From NCBI GenBank assembly GCA_963965975.1, contig OZ014411.1, forward strand, positions 27,948,249-28,012,248: a DNA stretch of 64,000 nt. Direction: 5' to 3'. Source of the DNA: Xestospongia bergquistia (taxonomy: Eukaryota > Porifera > Demospongiae > Haplosclerida > Petrosiidae). The notes below the pieces were generated by a model. That model searched no databases. It was not told the origin of the DNA and worked only from the letters and a program-made list of their open reading frames with translations. Position 1 is the first letter of the stretch. The number at the start of each line of letters is the position of its first letter. Positions 20,136 through 31,546 of this stretch are shown here, one piece after another. Position numbers and translations under genes: made by a program.

Positions 20136-20624
20136 TTAAGCTGTGAAAAAGTACCTAACAAAACTTTCATAAGTCTCTTGATAATCAATGACTCCATCTC
20201 CATTGGTGTCAGCTACATTGAAAACTATATCAATCATTTCTTGCTCCATGTTAAATGATTTATAAAACTGTACAAATTCTTCATATGATACAACTCCATC
20301 TTTGTCAGCATCCATGATCTTAAAAACCATATCAACATATCTTTTTACACATTCTTTGGCATTTGGTTGAGAAACAAATCTTCTTGATTGTTTTATGAAC
20401 TCCTCTTCAGTAGCTCCTTTTTCATCAAGTAATGAAACAGCTTTAACTACTTCAAAGTAATGCATTTCCTGGTCTAAACCTTCGTTTCTATAGGCAGCAA
20501 GATTTTTAGCTACAATAGCTAAGTCAGCAGGATTAAAAATACCATTTTTGTCAACATCCAATGCATCAAAACGCCATTTCATTTTCTTAATCCAGAGAGG
20601 ACTCTCTGTAAACGAGGTATCCAT
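20136..20624 (-). CDS. EF-hand calcium-binding protein, SCP/photoprotein-like (162 aa)
   Basis: Paralogue of 15767-16258, the same length give or take one residue. EF loops: 1 Asp-Val-Asp-Lys-Asn-Gly, 3 Asp-Ala-Asp-Lys-Asp-Gly, 4 Asp-Thr-Asn-Gly-Asp-Gly, with a degenerate second site. Loop 1 ends in Asp rather than Glu at position 12. The start is the conserved Met-Asp-Thr-Ser-Phe Met; the frame stays open to 20669, but that part matches the 5' UTR of the paralogues. Intronless and convergent with the intact UGT. Confidence 0.88.
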   Translation of the reverse strand: MDTSFTESPLWIKKMKWRFDALDVDKNGIFNPADLAIVAKNLAAYRNEGLDQEMHYFEVVKAVSLLDEKGATEEEFIKQSRRFVSQPNAKECVKRYVDMVFKIMDADKDGVVSYEEFVQFYKSFNMEQEMIDIVFNVADTNGDGVIDYQETYESFVRYFFTA

Positions 20625-21425
20625 CCTGGCTGGTATATGTATATCCTTTGATACAACAGGGTAGATCAAAAGAGAAGAAAATGAAGAAGTAGTAGCTAAC
20701 AGATGTCTTTTTTCTGGACTATTAACTGCTCATACGATTATTTATTAATTCTGGTAGACTAATTAAATATTTATGAATGTGGGTGTGTTAATATTCTAAT
20801 TTGTCCTTTGAACTATGGATATAGAGCTCAGCAAAACAATTCTCCTGGTTGTATTACTATGATTCTAAGAAGTAAAAGATGGTTAATCTAGTGTAACCAG
20901 TTCCTTTAAAGTAGTAACTGGCTACATGAGACCTTATATGGTAAAACAAGAATCAATCATTAAAAGTTATATTTTAACATTAATTGGCTAAATCATATGC
21001 AACAGAAATTTTAAAGTGAATAATAGTTATCTTATTAGTCTGAAGTTTCAGTGATCCTCTGAATTGTATTCAAAATTCAGTTCAGCGTTTACAAACACTT
21101 CATAAGAATTAAGTTCATTTACGTCATGAACTCCAAATGAATGTATTTATAATTAGCTGCTTGTGTTCCTCTAATTTGTTTTATAATAATTGAAATAATG
21201 TTGACAAGACCACTAAATCAATAACAAACTCTCTGACCAGCAGATACTATAACAAATAGACAAACTAAACTATGACCAGCAGATGTTGTAATAAATACAT
21301 TCAATAACAAAAATAACTAGCTCACTACCAGAAAGATAGGAGAATAAACCGTCTTTCTTCATTTGTCTAAACTAGTAATTAGGCTAGCAAGATAGCCCCT
21401 CCTCCTTTTTGAGGAGCTGACAATT
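20625..21425. other. Spacer upstream of an EF-hand gene
   Basis: AT-rich. Contains a short direct repeat of GACCAGCAGAT near 21236 and 21276, and a small hairpin (CTCCTCCTTTTTGAGGAG) at about 21398-21417 just before the UGT remnant. No gene seen. Confidence 0.4.
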
Positions 21426-22038
21426 AGATTGTCTTTAAGTGAAAAAGATGTTTCCTCATCCCAATTTCCAATACATAATAGTCAATTTCATCATTCTTCA
21501 ATTATTGAGGATATCAACTTATCTATTTTATATGTTCAGTTCATACTTCCAACTCATTTCTTTCCTCTCATAGCATTGGGAGCTGAAATTGTAAAAATGA
21601 CTACATTGGGCCAACTGTTGAAGGTTGTGAACATCTTCCCAAAATGGCTAAATTACACAAAATGACTAGAGTCACAAGGTTTAGGACTATAACTTATACT
21701 GAATAAAGTGACAGGAATTAACTGTGTTCCTTGAAGCTCACAATATTAGAACAGATATGTACAATGAACAAGTTAGAAAAATGATTCACTTATTAAGAGC
21801 TGGTAGAGGAGTTAAAAAGGTGCTGATCTGGTAGAACTATATACTGATATGGGACATATTCATGGGACCCCTTCATTTATTTGCTATAAATGGATCTTTG
21901 TACGGTACTATAATATTGATGTATGGTTAGTGATAGTAAATAGTGTCATCATTATCTGGTGTTGCAATTAATTTTGTGGACATTGCTGCTGTAAGTGTCA
22001 TTATAATAATTTTACTAAGACTAAGAGAGATTGCTTAG
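21426..22038 (+). pseudogene. UGT pseudogene with large internal deletion
   Basis: Starts at the codons just after the signal peptide (compare 17176) and matches the N-terminal region to about 21660. It then jumps directly to sequence equivalent to 18386, losing roughly 960 bases including the UDP-binding signature. Several frameshifts follow before the Tyr-Tyr-Asn-Ile-Asp-Val-Trp anchor and the Cys-rich tail. No functional product expected. Confidence 0.85.
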
Positions 22039-22266
22039 TCTTTATGTTGACATCATTATATATACTCATAGTAATAATCTGGTTATATAAATACATTTTT
22101 TTATTATTCAAAATTTATGTAATTTTCAAGTTGTAGAGTTCATCGTTATGTCCTCTTATTTTGAAAGTTACTCTTTAATTATAATTCTGTCTTTCCAATT
22201 ATTACAAGATATACAAACATAGCAAGTATTGTCATTCATGCAGTTCTTAATACAATTGTCAAAGAC

Positions 22267-22500
22267 ATATGTGACCTGATTTGCAAAAAGGGACCACTTC
22301 TGTCACAATATTTGTGACCTAATTTGAAACACTGTAAAAATATTTAAAAACAGTTTTGTAGACATGTAGAATAGTTATGCATACCAATTGTGTGTATACA
22401 AAACTGATATGTTTGAGATACTTTAACAGTAGTTTGTTCAAAAATCAGGTCATAAATGTTTTGAGAGAAGTTGTCCTTTTTGTAAATCAGGTCACATATT
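22267..22500. mobile_element. MITE inserted in a UGT promoter region
   Basis: Terminal inverted repeats of about 27 bases: ATATGTGACCTGATTTGCAA at the left and its near reverse complement TTTGTAAATCAGGTCACATA at the right, enclosing about 180 AT-rich bases with no coding capacity. The orthologous stretch upstream of the intact UGT (about 16950-16980) lacks it and shows the uninterrupted sequence. Terminal AT/TA bases suggest a short AT-rich target duplication. Confidence 0.8.
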
Positions 22501-22649
22501 TTTCATTTTTGTCAAATGTAAAGTTCTCTTCATTAAATGATCATAAAGTTGTATAATGCTGACATTACACATTTGACAGGAAATATGTGCAGCATTAATT
22601 AGTTAAATTTTGCATTCTTTAAATAGTGGGCGTATAAATAATATCAACA

Positions 22650-24056
22650 ATGTTTATTATTTCATTTGTTTGTTATCTAAATTATCTTTTTGGATTGTCT
22701 TCAAATGAAGAGGACGTTTCCTCATCTTCATTTCCAACCGCTAACAGTCAATTTCATTGTTCTTCAATTATCAACAACGCCAACTTATTCATTTTTATTT
22801 ATTCATTCAATATTTCCAGCTCATTTCTTTTCTCTCATACCATTGGGAGGTAAATTGTAAAGAGAGGTCATCAAGTGATTGAAGGATATGAACATCTTCT
22901 CAAGTTGACCAAATCACATGAATTATAATATCAACAGATCAGTTCACACCTCACAGACACTGTGTGTACAAGCTGATAATACAAAGTGGTAAACACTTAA
23001 CAATGTTAATTTCTTAACATTTATGTCCAATGTGACATATATGATGTTCAATTTAAGTAAAAAAAAACAACATTGTGAAAATGTGAAAAACATTCTTGAC
23101 AAGATGAACAATAGTAATTACGATTATATTGTTTCTGATTTTGCTACAGCTTCTTTAATGTATTATGTACAGAAAACTTGGCATACCAATAAAATAATCC
23201 TTGTTATGACATCTATACCAATGCTACCATCTTTTCTAACACCATGGCCTTATCCTAAGTTTTTCAGTCCATTTACTGATAACATATCATTCTTTGATTG
23301 ATTTCTAAGTACATGCAGTCAATAGAGGAAATTTTTTTTAGTATTTAGTTTATTATTAAAAATAGATGAACAACAAACTATTTATAATTTCAGTGAAATG
23401 ATATTGACACATCCTGTCCTAATAAATACAGTAATTGGATTTAATTGGCCCTGAAACTTTTTTTCCACTACATGCAACATTATCATTTTATGGTCATTAC
23501 GTCATTCCAATCATGGTATTGTTAAAGGTCTAAATATCATGAAATTTCATTTTATAATGCTGCAACATCACTTAGTAGTCATGACTACAATACATTGTGG
23601 TATCACTAGTGTCCAAGAAGCTCTGTACCATATTCTATACCTGTTATATGCTTTCCAAGTGTATTTGACCAATTTTGATATACATGGAGAATAGAGTCAC
23701 AAGGTTTAGGACATGCTGAATAAAATGACAGGAACTGTTATCCTTAAGCAGTTCACAAAATTTGGACAGATATGTACAAATGAAGAAGTTAGAAAAGTGA
23801 GGCATTTATTAAGAGCTGGTGCATGGGGGAAGTAAGAAGTGTTCTGATTTGTTAGAGCTATATGCTAATGGAGGACAATAATATTAGTATTTATTCATTT
23901 ATTCACTGTAAATGGAAATTTATACAGTATTATAATATTAATGTATGGTTAGTGATAGCAAGTATTATCATGATCATCTGGTGTTGCTTTAAATTTTCTA
24001 GACAGTGCTGTTGTAAATGTTGTTGTAACAATTATATGAACATTAAGAGATATTAA
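22650..24056 (+). pseudogene. Full-length but degraded UGT pseudogene
   Basis: Begins with a signal peptide nearly identical to the intact UGT and ends with the same anchor and Cys/Lys tail. In between, multiple frameshifts and stops split it; the largest open pieces are 22650-22853, 23023-23301 and 23862-24056. The signature region near 23590-23690 is still recognisable but out of frame, and part of the donor-binding half around 23480 is deleted. Its upstream region resembles that of the intact gene apart from the MITE. Confidence 0.88.
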
Positions 24057-24831
24057 ATAGTCTTTATGTTGAGACTATTATATGAGAACATAGTTGTAAT
24101 CTGGCTGTACTTAAGTACATATTTTAAACTAATTATTTTAATTTAGTAGTATATAAAAAGTCTCATATCAATAACAGACATGGGTCAATTACATTGTATT
24201 GTAATGTAATACTATTACTATTACTCTATTATTATTACTTAGAAATTTTACCTATAATATTACTATATTATATTACTTATTATATTACTATTGACTCAAT
24301 AATAATAGCTCACTTTAAAAATAAATCAGTTGAGTTAGCCAATATGTGGTCATATATAGTTTGAATATAATATAAGATGAAATGTTGATAACAGGAAATA
24401 TCACATTATTTTATTTATAAACTGACTGACAGTCATGTTAGTTGATTGTCTGAATAATTTGTTAGATGAAAGAATTTTTATAGATGCTAAACCTTATATG
24501 AATTTTCACTAAGGAATTTATCATGAGGTAACTTTTCTAAATATATTGATGATATAGTTGTTTTCTTAAGTACAAGAATTGTTATTGTATTACGACATGT
24601 AATTATCATATAATAAAAACAACTAATAAGCTAAGCATTCTTTTTTAACTTCCTCATTTTTTTATTCATTAAATATATCATTCATTTAGTATACTCTTGT
24701 ACATTATAGAGTGTTATTGACCTCCCTAGTATTAAAATATAATATTAAAAATGCAATTCTAGACGATACATTAAAACTGAATACTGTTATCTAATATACT
24801 ATGTCATAAGTTTTTCTTATAGTTTTCTAAG
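24057..24831. other. Convergent spacer between a UGT pseudogene and an EF-hand gene
   Basis: Contains UGT 3'-flank sequence, a low-complexity TATTACTAT-rich stretch at about 24195-24300, and the UGT 3'-flank repeat from about 24290. No gene seen. Confidence 0.45.
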
Positions 24832-25320
24832 CTAAGCTGAGAAAAAGAAATTGACAAAGCTTTCATAATTCTCTGTTTGATCAATGACCCCATCTCCATT
24901 AGTGTCAGTGTCCTTGAAAACCATATCAATTGTTTCTTGATCAATGTTAAATGCTTTATGAAACTGTAAAAATTCCTCATAGGATACAACTCCATCTTTG
25001 TTAGCATCCATCACCTTAAAAATCGCATCAACCAATTCTTTCACATGTTCTTTAGCATCTGGTTGAGAAACAAATTGTTTTGCTCGCTCTATGAACTCCT
25101 CTTCAGTAGCTCCCTTTTCATCAACTAACGAAGAAGCTTTAATTACTTTAAAGTAGTGGTTTTCCTCATCTGAACCTTGGTTTCTATAGGAAGCCAGATT
25201 TCTAGCTATCATAGCAACGTCTTGAGTATCAACAACACCATTTTTGTCTACATCTAAAAGGACAAAACGCGTTTTAATTTTCATGATCCATGTAGGACAG
25301 TCTGTAAACGAGGTATCCAT
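24832..25320 (-). CDS. EF-hand calcium-binding protein, SCP/photoprotein-like (162 aa)
   Basis: Another intact paralogue, starting directly at Met-Asp-Thr-Ser-Phe. EF loop 1 Asp-Val-Asp-Lys-Asn-Gly, loop 3 Asp-Ala-Asn-Lys-Asp-Gly and loop 4 Asp-Thr-Asn-Gly-Asp-Gly keep their ligands; site 2 is degenerate. Loop 4 has Gln-Thr-Glu rather than Tyr-Gln-Glu at its end. Convergent with the UGT pseudogene at 22650. A TATA-like box lies about 95 bases upstream. Confidence 0.88.
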   Translation of the reverse strand: MDTSFTDCPTWIMKIKTRFVLLDVDKNGVVDTQDVAMIARNLASYRNQGSDEENHYFKVIKASSLVDEKGATEEEFIERAKQFVSQPDAKEHVKELVDAIFKVMDANKDGVVSYEEFLQFHKAFNIDQETIDMVFKDTDTNGDGVIDQTENYESFVNFFFSA

Positions 25321-25408
25321 CTTGACTGCTGTATGTAGACCCTCAACACAACTAGGTAGATGAAAGAGACGGGAAATAATAAAGGAAGCTTAGCAAATGC
25401 CTAATTAT

Positions 25409-25422
25409 GCCTTTATAAGCGC
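25409..25422 (-). promoter_or_regulatory. TATA-like box of an EF-hand gene
   Basis: On the minus strand this reads GCGCTTATAAAGGC. The other EF-hand genes have GCGCTGATAAAAGC and CGCTAATAAAAGC at a similar distance (about 80-95 bases) before the start, so the motif is position-conserved. Confidence 0.5.
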
Positions 25423-25604
25423 TATTATGCTTAAGTAAGATAATTAAAATTCCATATAACCACCGTTCAATTATAGGGGTTGGGTCTAGGTAATAATGGG
25501 TGTGTTCGACTGACCATAAATAAAAGTCGAAGTGTAATTTCTTATTAGCATGCAGTCACAATGATGTCCTGCATCCTACCCAAGATATATTTAGAGCTTA
25601 CAAC

Positions 25605-25665
25605 AGTGAGTATATATATATATATATATGCATATATATATAATTATATATATATAGTAGCTATA
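25605..25665. repeat. TA-rich microsatellite
   Basis: Several (TA)n runs separated by short interruptions. Confidence 0.9.
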
Positions 25666-25709
25666 GGACATTGTGTCAGGCACTGGTTTGATTACAGGCA
25701 GCTCACTTA

Positions 25710-25954
25710 TACACTGTAAACATTGATAAGTTGATTTAACTACTACAAGGTTATACAGGTTACATGTGCAAAAAGTAAACAATACTATTTGAGTACTAAT
25801 GTATTATGAAGTTGATATTTACGTAACTACATAAGCAGTAGTACATTAGTAATGAAAACAGTAATATGATTACTTTTTTGACTAAAATAAATTTGAAATT
25901 GCAGACTGTATAATCAAACAATGATTAGATAAACTAATCAGTTTTTACAGTGTA
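25710..25954. mobile_element. MITE, TACACTGTAAA family
   Basis: Left end TACACTGTAAACATTGATAA and right end, read in reverse complement, TACACTGTAAAAACTGATTA are related terminal inverted repeats. The interior is non-coding. Same family as 37380-37616 and probably 27930-28077. Confidence 0.65.
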
Positions 25955-26136
25955 GGAGTAGCAACCACAAATCAACAACATTACTATAGTGTAGTATAAT
26001 TGTCACCAGTTGTAATAAACAAACTATGGAATTTCACTTAAAATTATACAATGTGTCAGACAAAACATAGGTCAGTAGTTTATATATTATAAGCTCATGT
26101 GTTTTTAGAACAATGTTTACATAATATAATTATATT

Positions 26137-26560
26137 TAATATGGAATGAAAGCAGACTTCATACCTGGCTGGGTATATGAACAAGTAGTTGAAACAGGTA
26201 AGCATGAAGGTAGTGGTGATTTAACAACTATCTTGTACAATATAACACAAACATTATTCAATGCAAGTGAAGACAATGAAATGTATCTATTGAAAATGAA
26301 GAAAGAGATTGATAAGTTGAATAGCAGTAATTATGATTATATAATATCTGATATTGCTAATGTTCATATAGGATATTACATACAAAGAGCTTGGGGTAAT
26401 AGCTTGAAACTAGTACAAGTTTAACCTCAATACTTAATACAGTGGCCTTTTCCAAGTATATATTCAATCCAATATTTGATAACATGTCACTTTATGATCA
26501 ATTTCTGACAATTGTTCTGTACGTCTCAATAAAGGAAAAAGATTTTATTCAACAAAGATG
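26137..26560 (+). pseudogene. UGT internal fragment, diverged subfamily
   Basis: Encodes about 92 residues matching the UGT acceptor domain (Ile-Pro-Gly-Trp-Val-Tyr-Glu ... Ser-Asn-Tyr-Asp-Tyr-Ile-Ile-Ser-Asp), then continues frameshifted through Phe-Asp-Asn-Met-Ser-Leu-Tyr-Asp to about 26560. It lacks the N-terminal signal and the whole donor half. It is more diverged from the intact UGT than the other fragments, so it derives from a different paralogue. Confidence 0.8.
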
Positions 26561-26839
26561 AACCAGTAAGCTAAAGAATACACATGTACATGTACACGAT
26601 GTCATACTACTAAGTCGATTCAGACTATAAAAATTGTTACATAAATGATAGAGCCTTTAAGAACATTGCTATCAGCATTTACTTTCATTTCTATGTCATG
26701 TTATTTATAGTAAGTTATTACTTCAAGATCTGTTGTTTATACTCTAGCATTGTCTTACCATATTCCTCCTACTATAATTGTAATAACAAACTATGACAAC
26801 AGGAAATCTATACTGCAGTAATTGATCAATCAAGTCCTG

Positions 26840-27077
26840 AAGAGAACCAAGTGATGCTAAAGAACGTGTCAAAGTATTGGTTGATGCAATGTTTAAGATC
26901 ATGGATGGAACTGTATCCTAGGAAGAATTTTCGTAATTTCATAAATCATTTCACATTGCGCAAGAAATGATCAATAAATTTTTCAAGTCAGCTGAATAGC
27001 AATGGAGATGGGGTCATTGATTATCAAGAAAATAGTGCAAGCTTTACCAAGTTCTTTTTCTCTGCTGACTATTAATA
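26840..27077 (+). pseudogene. EF-hand gene 3' fragment
   Basis: Matches the second half of the EF-hand paralogues (from about Asp-Ala-Lys-Glu-Arg-Val to the final Phe-Phe-Ser-Ala). It has a TAG in place of the Tyr codon of the third loop, a short deletion in that loop, and further frame breaks before loop 4. The same TAG is present in the pseudogene at 29072-29548, so the two derive from one already dead copy. Confidence 0.85.
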
Positions 27078-27349
27078 ACAGACTTGTTATGTAGTTTGAT
27101 AATAACATGTGATTATAGTATATCATAATTATATATGATCACATTTTTAAAAAAAATTTTGTGTGAGAGTAAAGTCGATAAGAGTTCTAAGTAATACCAG
27201 GAGATAATGTAATCAAGCAACTGTGCTACAAGAGTTTTATGGCTTCTATACAATTTACTTGAAACGTTGGTATAGTTGTGTAGTTGTAGTTACTTCAAAG
27301 GTTTGTATAGTATCCTGTTTATTTTAAAGGTTAATAAAAGGGCCATTTC

Positions 27350-27438
27350 TATGGAGTGCCGTTTGTGTCAAAATTCATTTTAGTGGACATTTACTAAATC
27401 CCCACTAAAATGAATTTTGACACAAATGGCACTCCATA
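27350..27438. mobile_element. Short foldback element / near-perfect hairpin
   Basis: Arms of about 37 bases (left 27350-27386, right 27402-27438), beginning TATGGAGTGCC and ending GGCACTCCATA, pair with about one mismatch around a 15-base loop. Likely a foldback MITE; the boundaries and target duplication are not certain. Confidence 0.75.
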
Positions 27439-27929
27439 CCATTGCAGGTTTAGCCATAATATTATTAACTTCACCAGTTATACCAATATGATATAATTAT
27501 ATGAATATTAAGAGAATGTTTTGATACTCAATGTTTAAGAGATGAATCAAAAGGAGATGATGATGTCACATGACTTGAGCTATCACGAAAAATTTTTCCA
27601 CTTGGAAAACTTATAATTGCTACAGAATTTTACAGGGCTTCCATAATACTGATAATACCACAATGTACTATTGGTAGGACTACTAATGGTTTGTATAGCA
27701 TTGTAATCTGTGATGTCAATGATAAGATGTTAACACAATCCTTTTAATAGCAACTTAAGTTCTTTAAGAAATGTCACATGTAGATGATGTGATACAATAA
27801 AGTATATATAGCTTTTTTAATTATATATTATGATATTCTTTAAATGTTTTGACGACAAGAACTATCATCTATAAACTTGGCTACAGGCATTTTCATTTGA
27901 TATTGATAACTCGTTTATTGTAACAATTA

Positions 27930-28077
27930 CTATGGAACATAGAATTTATGTGAATTACTCATTGTATAATTTGTTGCTATGTACAAGTACAACATACCAA
28001 GAAATTACATAGTGAGCAATTCTCAAGAATTTGATATTCCATAGTAATTCATCTATGTAAACCACAAATTAGTTTTT
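27930..28077. mobile_element. Degenerate hairpin MITE
   Basis: ATTACTATGGAACATAGAAT near 27928 pairs with ATTCCATAGTAAT near 28038-28052, and the right end TTTTTACAGTGCA resembles the TACACTGTAAA terminus. The interior matches the central part of 37380-37616. The left terminus is lost. Confidence 0.6.
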
Positions 28078-28189
28078 ACAGTGCACATATTCCATTATAT
28101 ATTACATGATTAGATATTGAGAAATAGTGGACACCGACTTGTTCTAATTATTAATATACTAATTACAGTTTTTGTAATTGATTAATTGT

Positions 28190-28330
28190 TTAAATAGCCA
28201 TATTATTTAGTCTATTTCCTGATTGTAGTATGTTTGCACTTCACTAATAAACAAGGGTAGGACATTTTTTACTTCCTCTTGACAATGTTTACACCTTGTT
28301 ATATCAGTAGGCAATAGTAGGATATTAGTA
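28190..28330. repeat. EF-hand 3'-flank repeat (three copies)
   Basis: A block containing AGTCTATTTC, TTGCACTTCA and ACCTTGTTATATCAGTAGGC. Related copies are at about 28560-28700 and 32285-32430 plus 32893-32930. The copy at 28294-28307 is the uninterrupted version of the site where the hAT-like element at 32420 is inserted. Confidence 0.75.
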
Positions 28331-28429
28331 ATAAATACTAATTATTATTAATTGTTAATTATCTGCATTTTAATGTTTTCATTTTAAAAATGTAATTGTA
28401 TCAAAAACATACTAAGTCATAAGTCTCTT

Positions 28430-28525
28430 CTTACAGTTATTAATAGTTAGCTACAAAGATCTTAGTAAAGCTTTCAGAATTCTCTCACAGTAATCAATGA
28501 TTCCACCTCCATTGGGGTCATCTGA
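28430..28525 (-). pseudogene. EF-hand C-terminal fragment
   Basis: Reverse complement matches the last EF loop region and stop of the EF-hand family, including the CCATTGGGGTCATCTGA segment. Only about 95 bases remain, with disruptions. A shorter sister copy is at 33010-33075. Confidence 0.65.
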
Positions 28526-29071
28526 ATATGATACTTAGACAATAGCAATAATATATATAATACATATAGTCTATTTCCTTATTGTAGTCTGTTTGCACTT
28601 CAAAGGTCAGTCATCTGTTACTTTCTTTTAACATCAAGGTCTATATTGTTGTCTAATGCTTGCACATTGTTATATAAATAGGCAATGGTAGGATTATTTG
28701 TAAGAAAAGAAGTAGTAATATCTACATTTGAATACTTTTCATTTTAATATATGATTGTACATGATATATAGTAGAACTACATGGTATATTTTAAATAAGT
28801 GTCATGTGGGTCTCTACTTGTGGTTATTAACTGAAACTTAAAATATTTCTATTACAAAATGGTGTCAATTATGCATGCTATAATAAACATCATTATAGTA
28901 ATGTTGTTGATCTGTAGTTGCTACTCCTACAACTGAGCTACCAGTAATTAATGACTTTTAGTCAACATTATTCCATTTATTTTTAGACAAATTGTAGAAC
29001 CAAAGTTTGCATATTATACATACATTGCTATTATCTATATAGTAAGTCATAAGTCTCTTCTCATAGTTATT
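28526..29071. other. AT-rich spacer between two EF-hand relics
   Basis: Contains the second copy of the EF-hand flank repeat (28560-28700). The segment 28885-28935 is an inverted match to 25952-25995 (GTAGGAGTAGCAAC...). No gene seen. Confidence 0.45.
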
Positions 29072-29548
29072 AATAGTCAGCTGAGAAAAATAACTTGGTA
29101 AAATTTTGAGAATTCTCTCGATAATCATCTCCATTGATGTCAGCTGACTTGATAAATTTATCTATCATTTCTTGCTCAATATGAAATGATTTATGAAATT
29201 GCAAAAATTCTTCCTAGGATACAGTTCCATTACCTGTAGTATCCATGATCTTAAACATTACATCAATCAATACTTTGACACGTTCTTTAGCATCTGATTG
29301 AGAAACAAATTGTTTTGCTCGTTCTATGAACTCCTCTTCTGTAACTCCTCTATCATCAACTAACGAAGTAGATTGAATTACTTTAAAGTAGTGATTTTCC
29401 TTATCTGGACCTTCATTTCTATAGGCAGCTAGATTTTTAGGTACAATAGCTAAGTCTGGATTATCAGCAACACCATTCTTGTCTACATCCAAAATAGCAA
29501 AACGCATTTTCATTTTCAGGTAGGACTTTCCGTAAATGAGGTAGCCAT
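29072..29548 (-). pseudogene. EF-hand pseudogene
   Basis: Full-length relative of the EF-hand genes. The start is kept, but about 7 bases are deleted after codon 10, producing an immediate stop. There is a TAG within the third loop (Val-Ser-stop-Glu-Glu), and a deletion in the fourth loop removes the Gly-Val part. The largest surviving frame is 29214-29513. Confidence 0.88.
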
Positions 29549-29849
29549 CTTGATTAGTGTACGCAGATCCTAAACTCAGCAGAGCAAATGACTAAAGAAA
29601 TAATAAATGAGGATTTAACAGATACATTTAATAAGACTATAATTACTATGTAATATTAGCTTCTAGTAAGATTAATTAATAATTTAAATTCCAAACCCTA
29701 TCTATTAGAATGATGGGTGTGGTTCTAAATGGTTTAAATTCATACATTTTTCTGTTGGTATAAAAATTAATGATAAGAAGAAGCTATGTAGAGACATGGA
29801 AAATTTTCAAAATATAGCGCAGAATGTTAGCGTAGCAGGCAGAAACAAT

Positions 29850-30627
29850 TTTTCAAACCATCATAGGAAATTTTCTTTTTTCCATCCAGCCTGACTCGCT
29901 TGCACTATATGCAGCTCCTACTGGACCACTTTAGTCCATAAAGAGTACAGATTTTTCCCTTTGTAAACGATATAAGGAGGCAGACATTCTCCATTGGCAA
30001 AGCAGCAACCATGAACTGTTATGCTTTCTCTTCCTGACCTTCCACCTGTTTCATGTACCCACCTTGAACCTTTTGTGCCATAATTTTTTGATTGTAAAGC
30101 CGTGCAAATTTACAGTTTCATCACAATTTTTTATCTTATACCTAAAATCTGATTGATCAGCTATATTTAATTTTTCAAGCCTCTCTTTCACCATTGCAAA
30201 CCACGTTTCCACTGCTTTCTTATTCGTACCAATAGATTGTTGTTTTGGTAGAAGTTGAGGTTGCTTTTTCACCAATTTTGTCATTGTTTTTTTAAATGCA
30301 TTCCACCAATCCCATCCAGGAGACCCTTTGAAATTATGTTGACGATTATTTGTCTCCAAGTAATCCATAACAATAGTACAAACAGTGTCCTTTGTCATCC
30401 CAAAGCCCATTTCTTGTAGCACTTGGCAGCAATAAACAATTTCTTTTTCTTCATCGTGAGTAAGAGTTGTTGGTCTTCCATGTCCTACATGCTCAGCATA
30501 CTTTCCTTTTACATGTTCAAGGAGAGTTGTATATGGAATTTTGTAATTCTGCTACGGATCTTACACTCTTGGCTGCTTTCGCTTCACAAACGGCAGTTTT
30601 AAGGACATCACTTGTATACTTCGGCAT
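29850..30627 (-). mobile_element. pogo/Tigger-like transposase relic
   Basis: Minus-strand conceptual translation starts Met-Pro-Lys-Tyr-Thr at 30627 and frameshifts near 30530. It is then open from about 30422 to 30051, through a CENP-B/Tc5-type DNA-binding region (Gly-Trp-Asp-Trp-Trp) and into Asn-Cys-Asp-Glu-Thr, the first acidic block of the catalytic core. After a further shift it continues as Gly-Gly-Arg-Ser-Gly-Arg-Glu-Ser and Leu-Pro-Pro-Tyr-Ile-Val-Tyr-Lys-Gly-Lys. The C-terminal catalytic residues are not found. The family call rests on motif memory, not a search. Terminal repeats were not located. Confidence 0.7.
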
Positions 30628-31546
30628 TTTTAAATTTATCTAGTGCTATAGACACGTGGATGTTACACATCCGTCAAAAGGTGGGGCTAATATGTTGTAC
30701 TTTTATTGTGTACGGTTTATGATTACTATAAAATAGAACTTCTCTAGACAAATGAATATATTAGCAACTTTTTGTGCATCAAATGTAAATGTATAATATC
30801 ATATGATCCCTCCAAATTGAAGTTATAAATACTGTAATACAAAAATAATAGTTATTCTTCGTCAAATAAGTAACTATAAATTAAATTCAACACTCTTTTT
30901 TCGGTGTCTTTAGACGGGGTTCTGGAAAGCACAGTCCTTATGCTACCTCTCATTGATGTAACCTGTTTCTAGTTACGTCTCACATTTCTGGTGCATGACC
31001 GTTAGTCAAAAATTATACGGTTAACAGAAATACCCTGACTTACCATAACTTACTAAACAAAACAAAACAAGATATTAACAAAACATTTTACGTCATAGAA
31101 TAATGCATTAATTAATAAATGAAATACCACAAGGTAGATCGTTCTCTTACCCAGCTACTGACACACAGTATGTACCTATTCTCTGGCAGTAAGGAGAGAG
31201 ACAATAGGAATTTGGGTTGTACACATACAAAAGATTGCTTCAGTTCTTCAAGAAAGTCCAAACGATTTTCGATTTTGGTAAGTTTATCAATATATCAGTA
31301 GCAGTCCTGATACTGCTGATTCATCCTTGGTACGTTGCTTCTTCCAGGATGGACTAGGCTCATCTTCAGTCAAATCAACTGCTTGTTCGATGATGTCATC
31401 AAGTTGGCAAGCAACCCTCATTTGACCAATGAAATTTTGTGTACGAAACGAGAAAATTAGATAGTTGATTCCGTGTATATCAATTGATCTGTTAACTACT
31501 CGTTTCATTTGGCCTGTTCTGTTCAAAATCTACAGACACCAACAAG
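30628..31546. other. Spacer upstream of a plus-strand EF-hand gene
   Basis: Somewhat GC-richer patches at about 30900-31010 and 31290-31530. A 79-codon minus frame (31287-31526) with an acidic Asp-Leu-Thr-Glu-Asp-Glu stretch ends 20 bases from the EF-hand start. It might be a remnant of another gene or element, but I do not recognise it. No confident gene. Confidence 0.35.
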
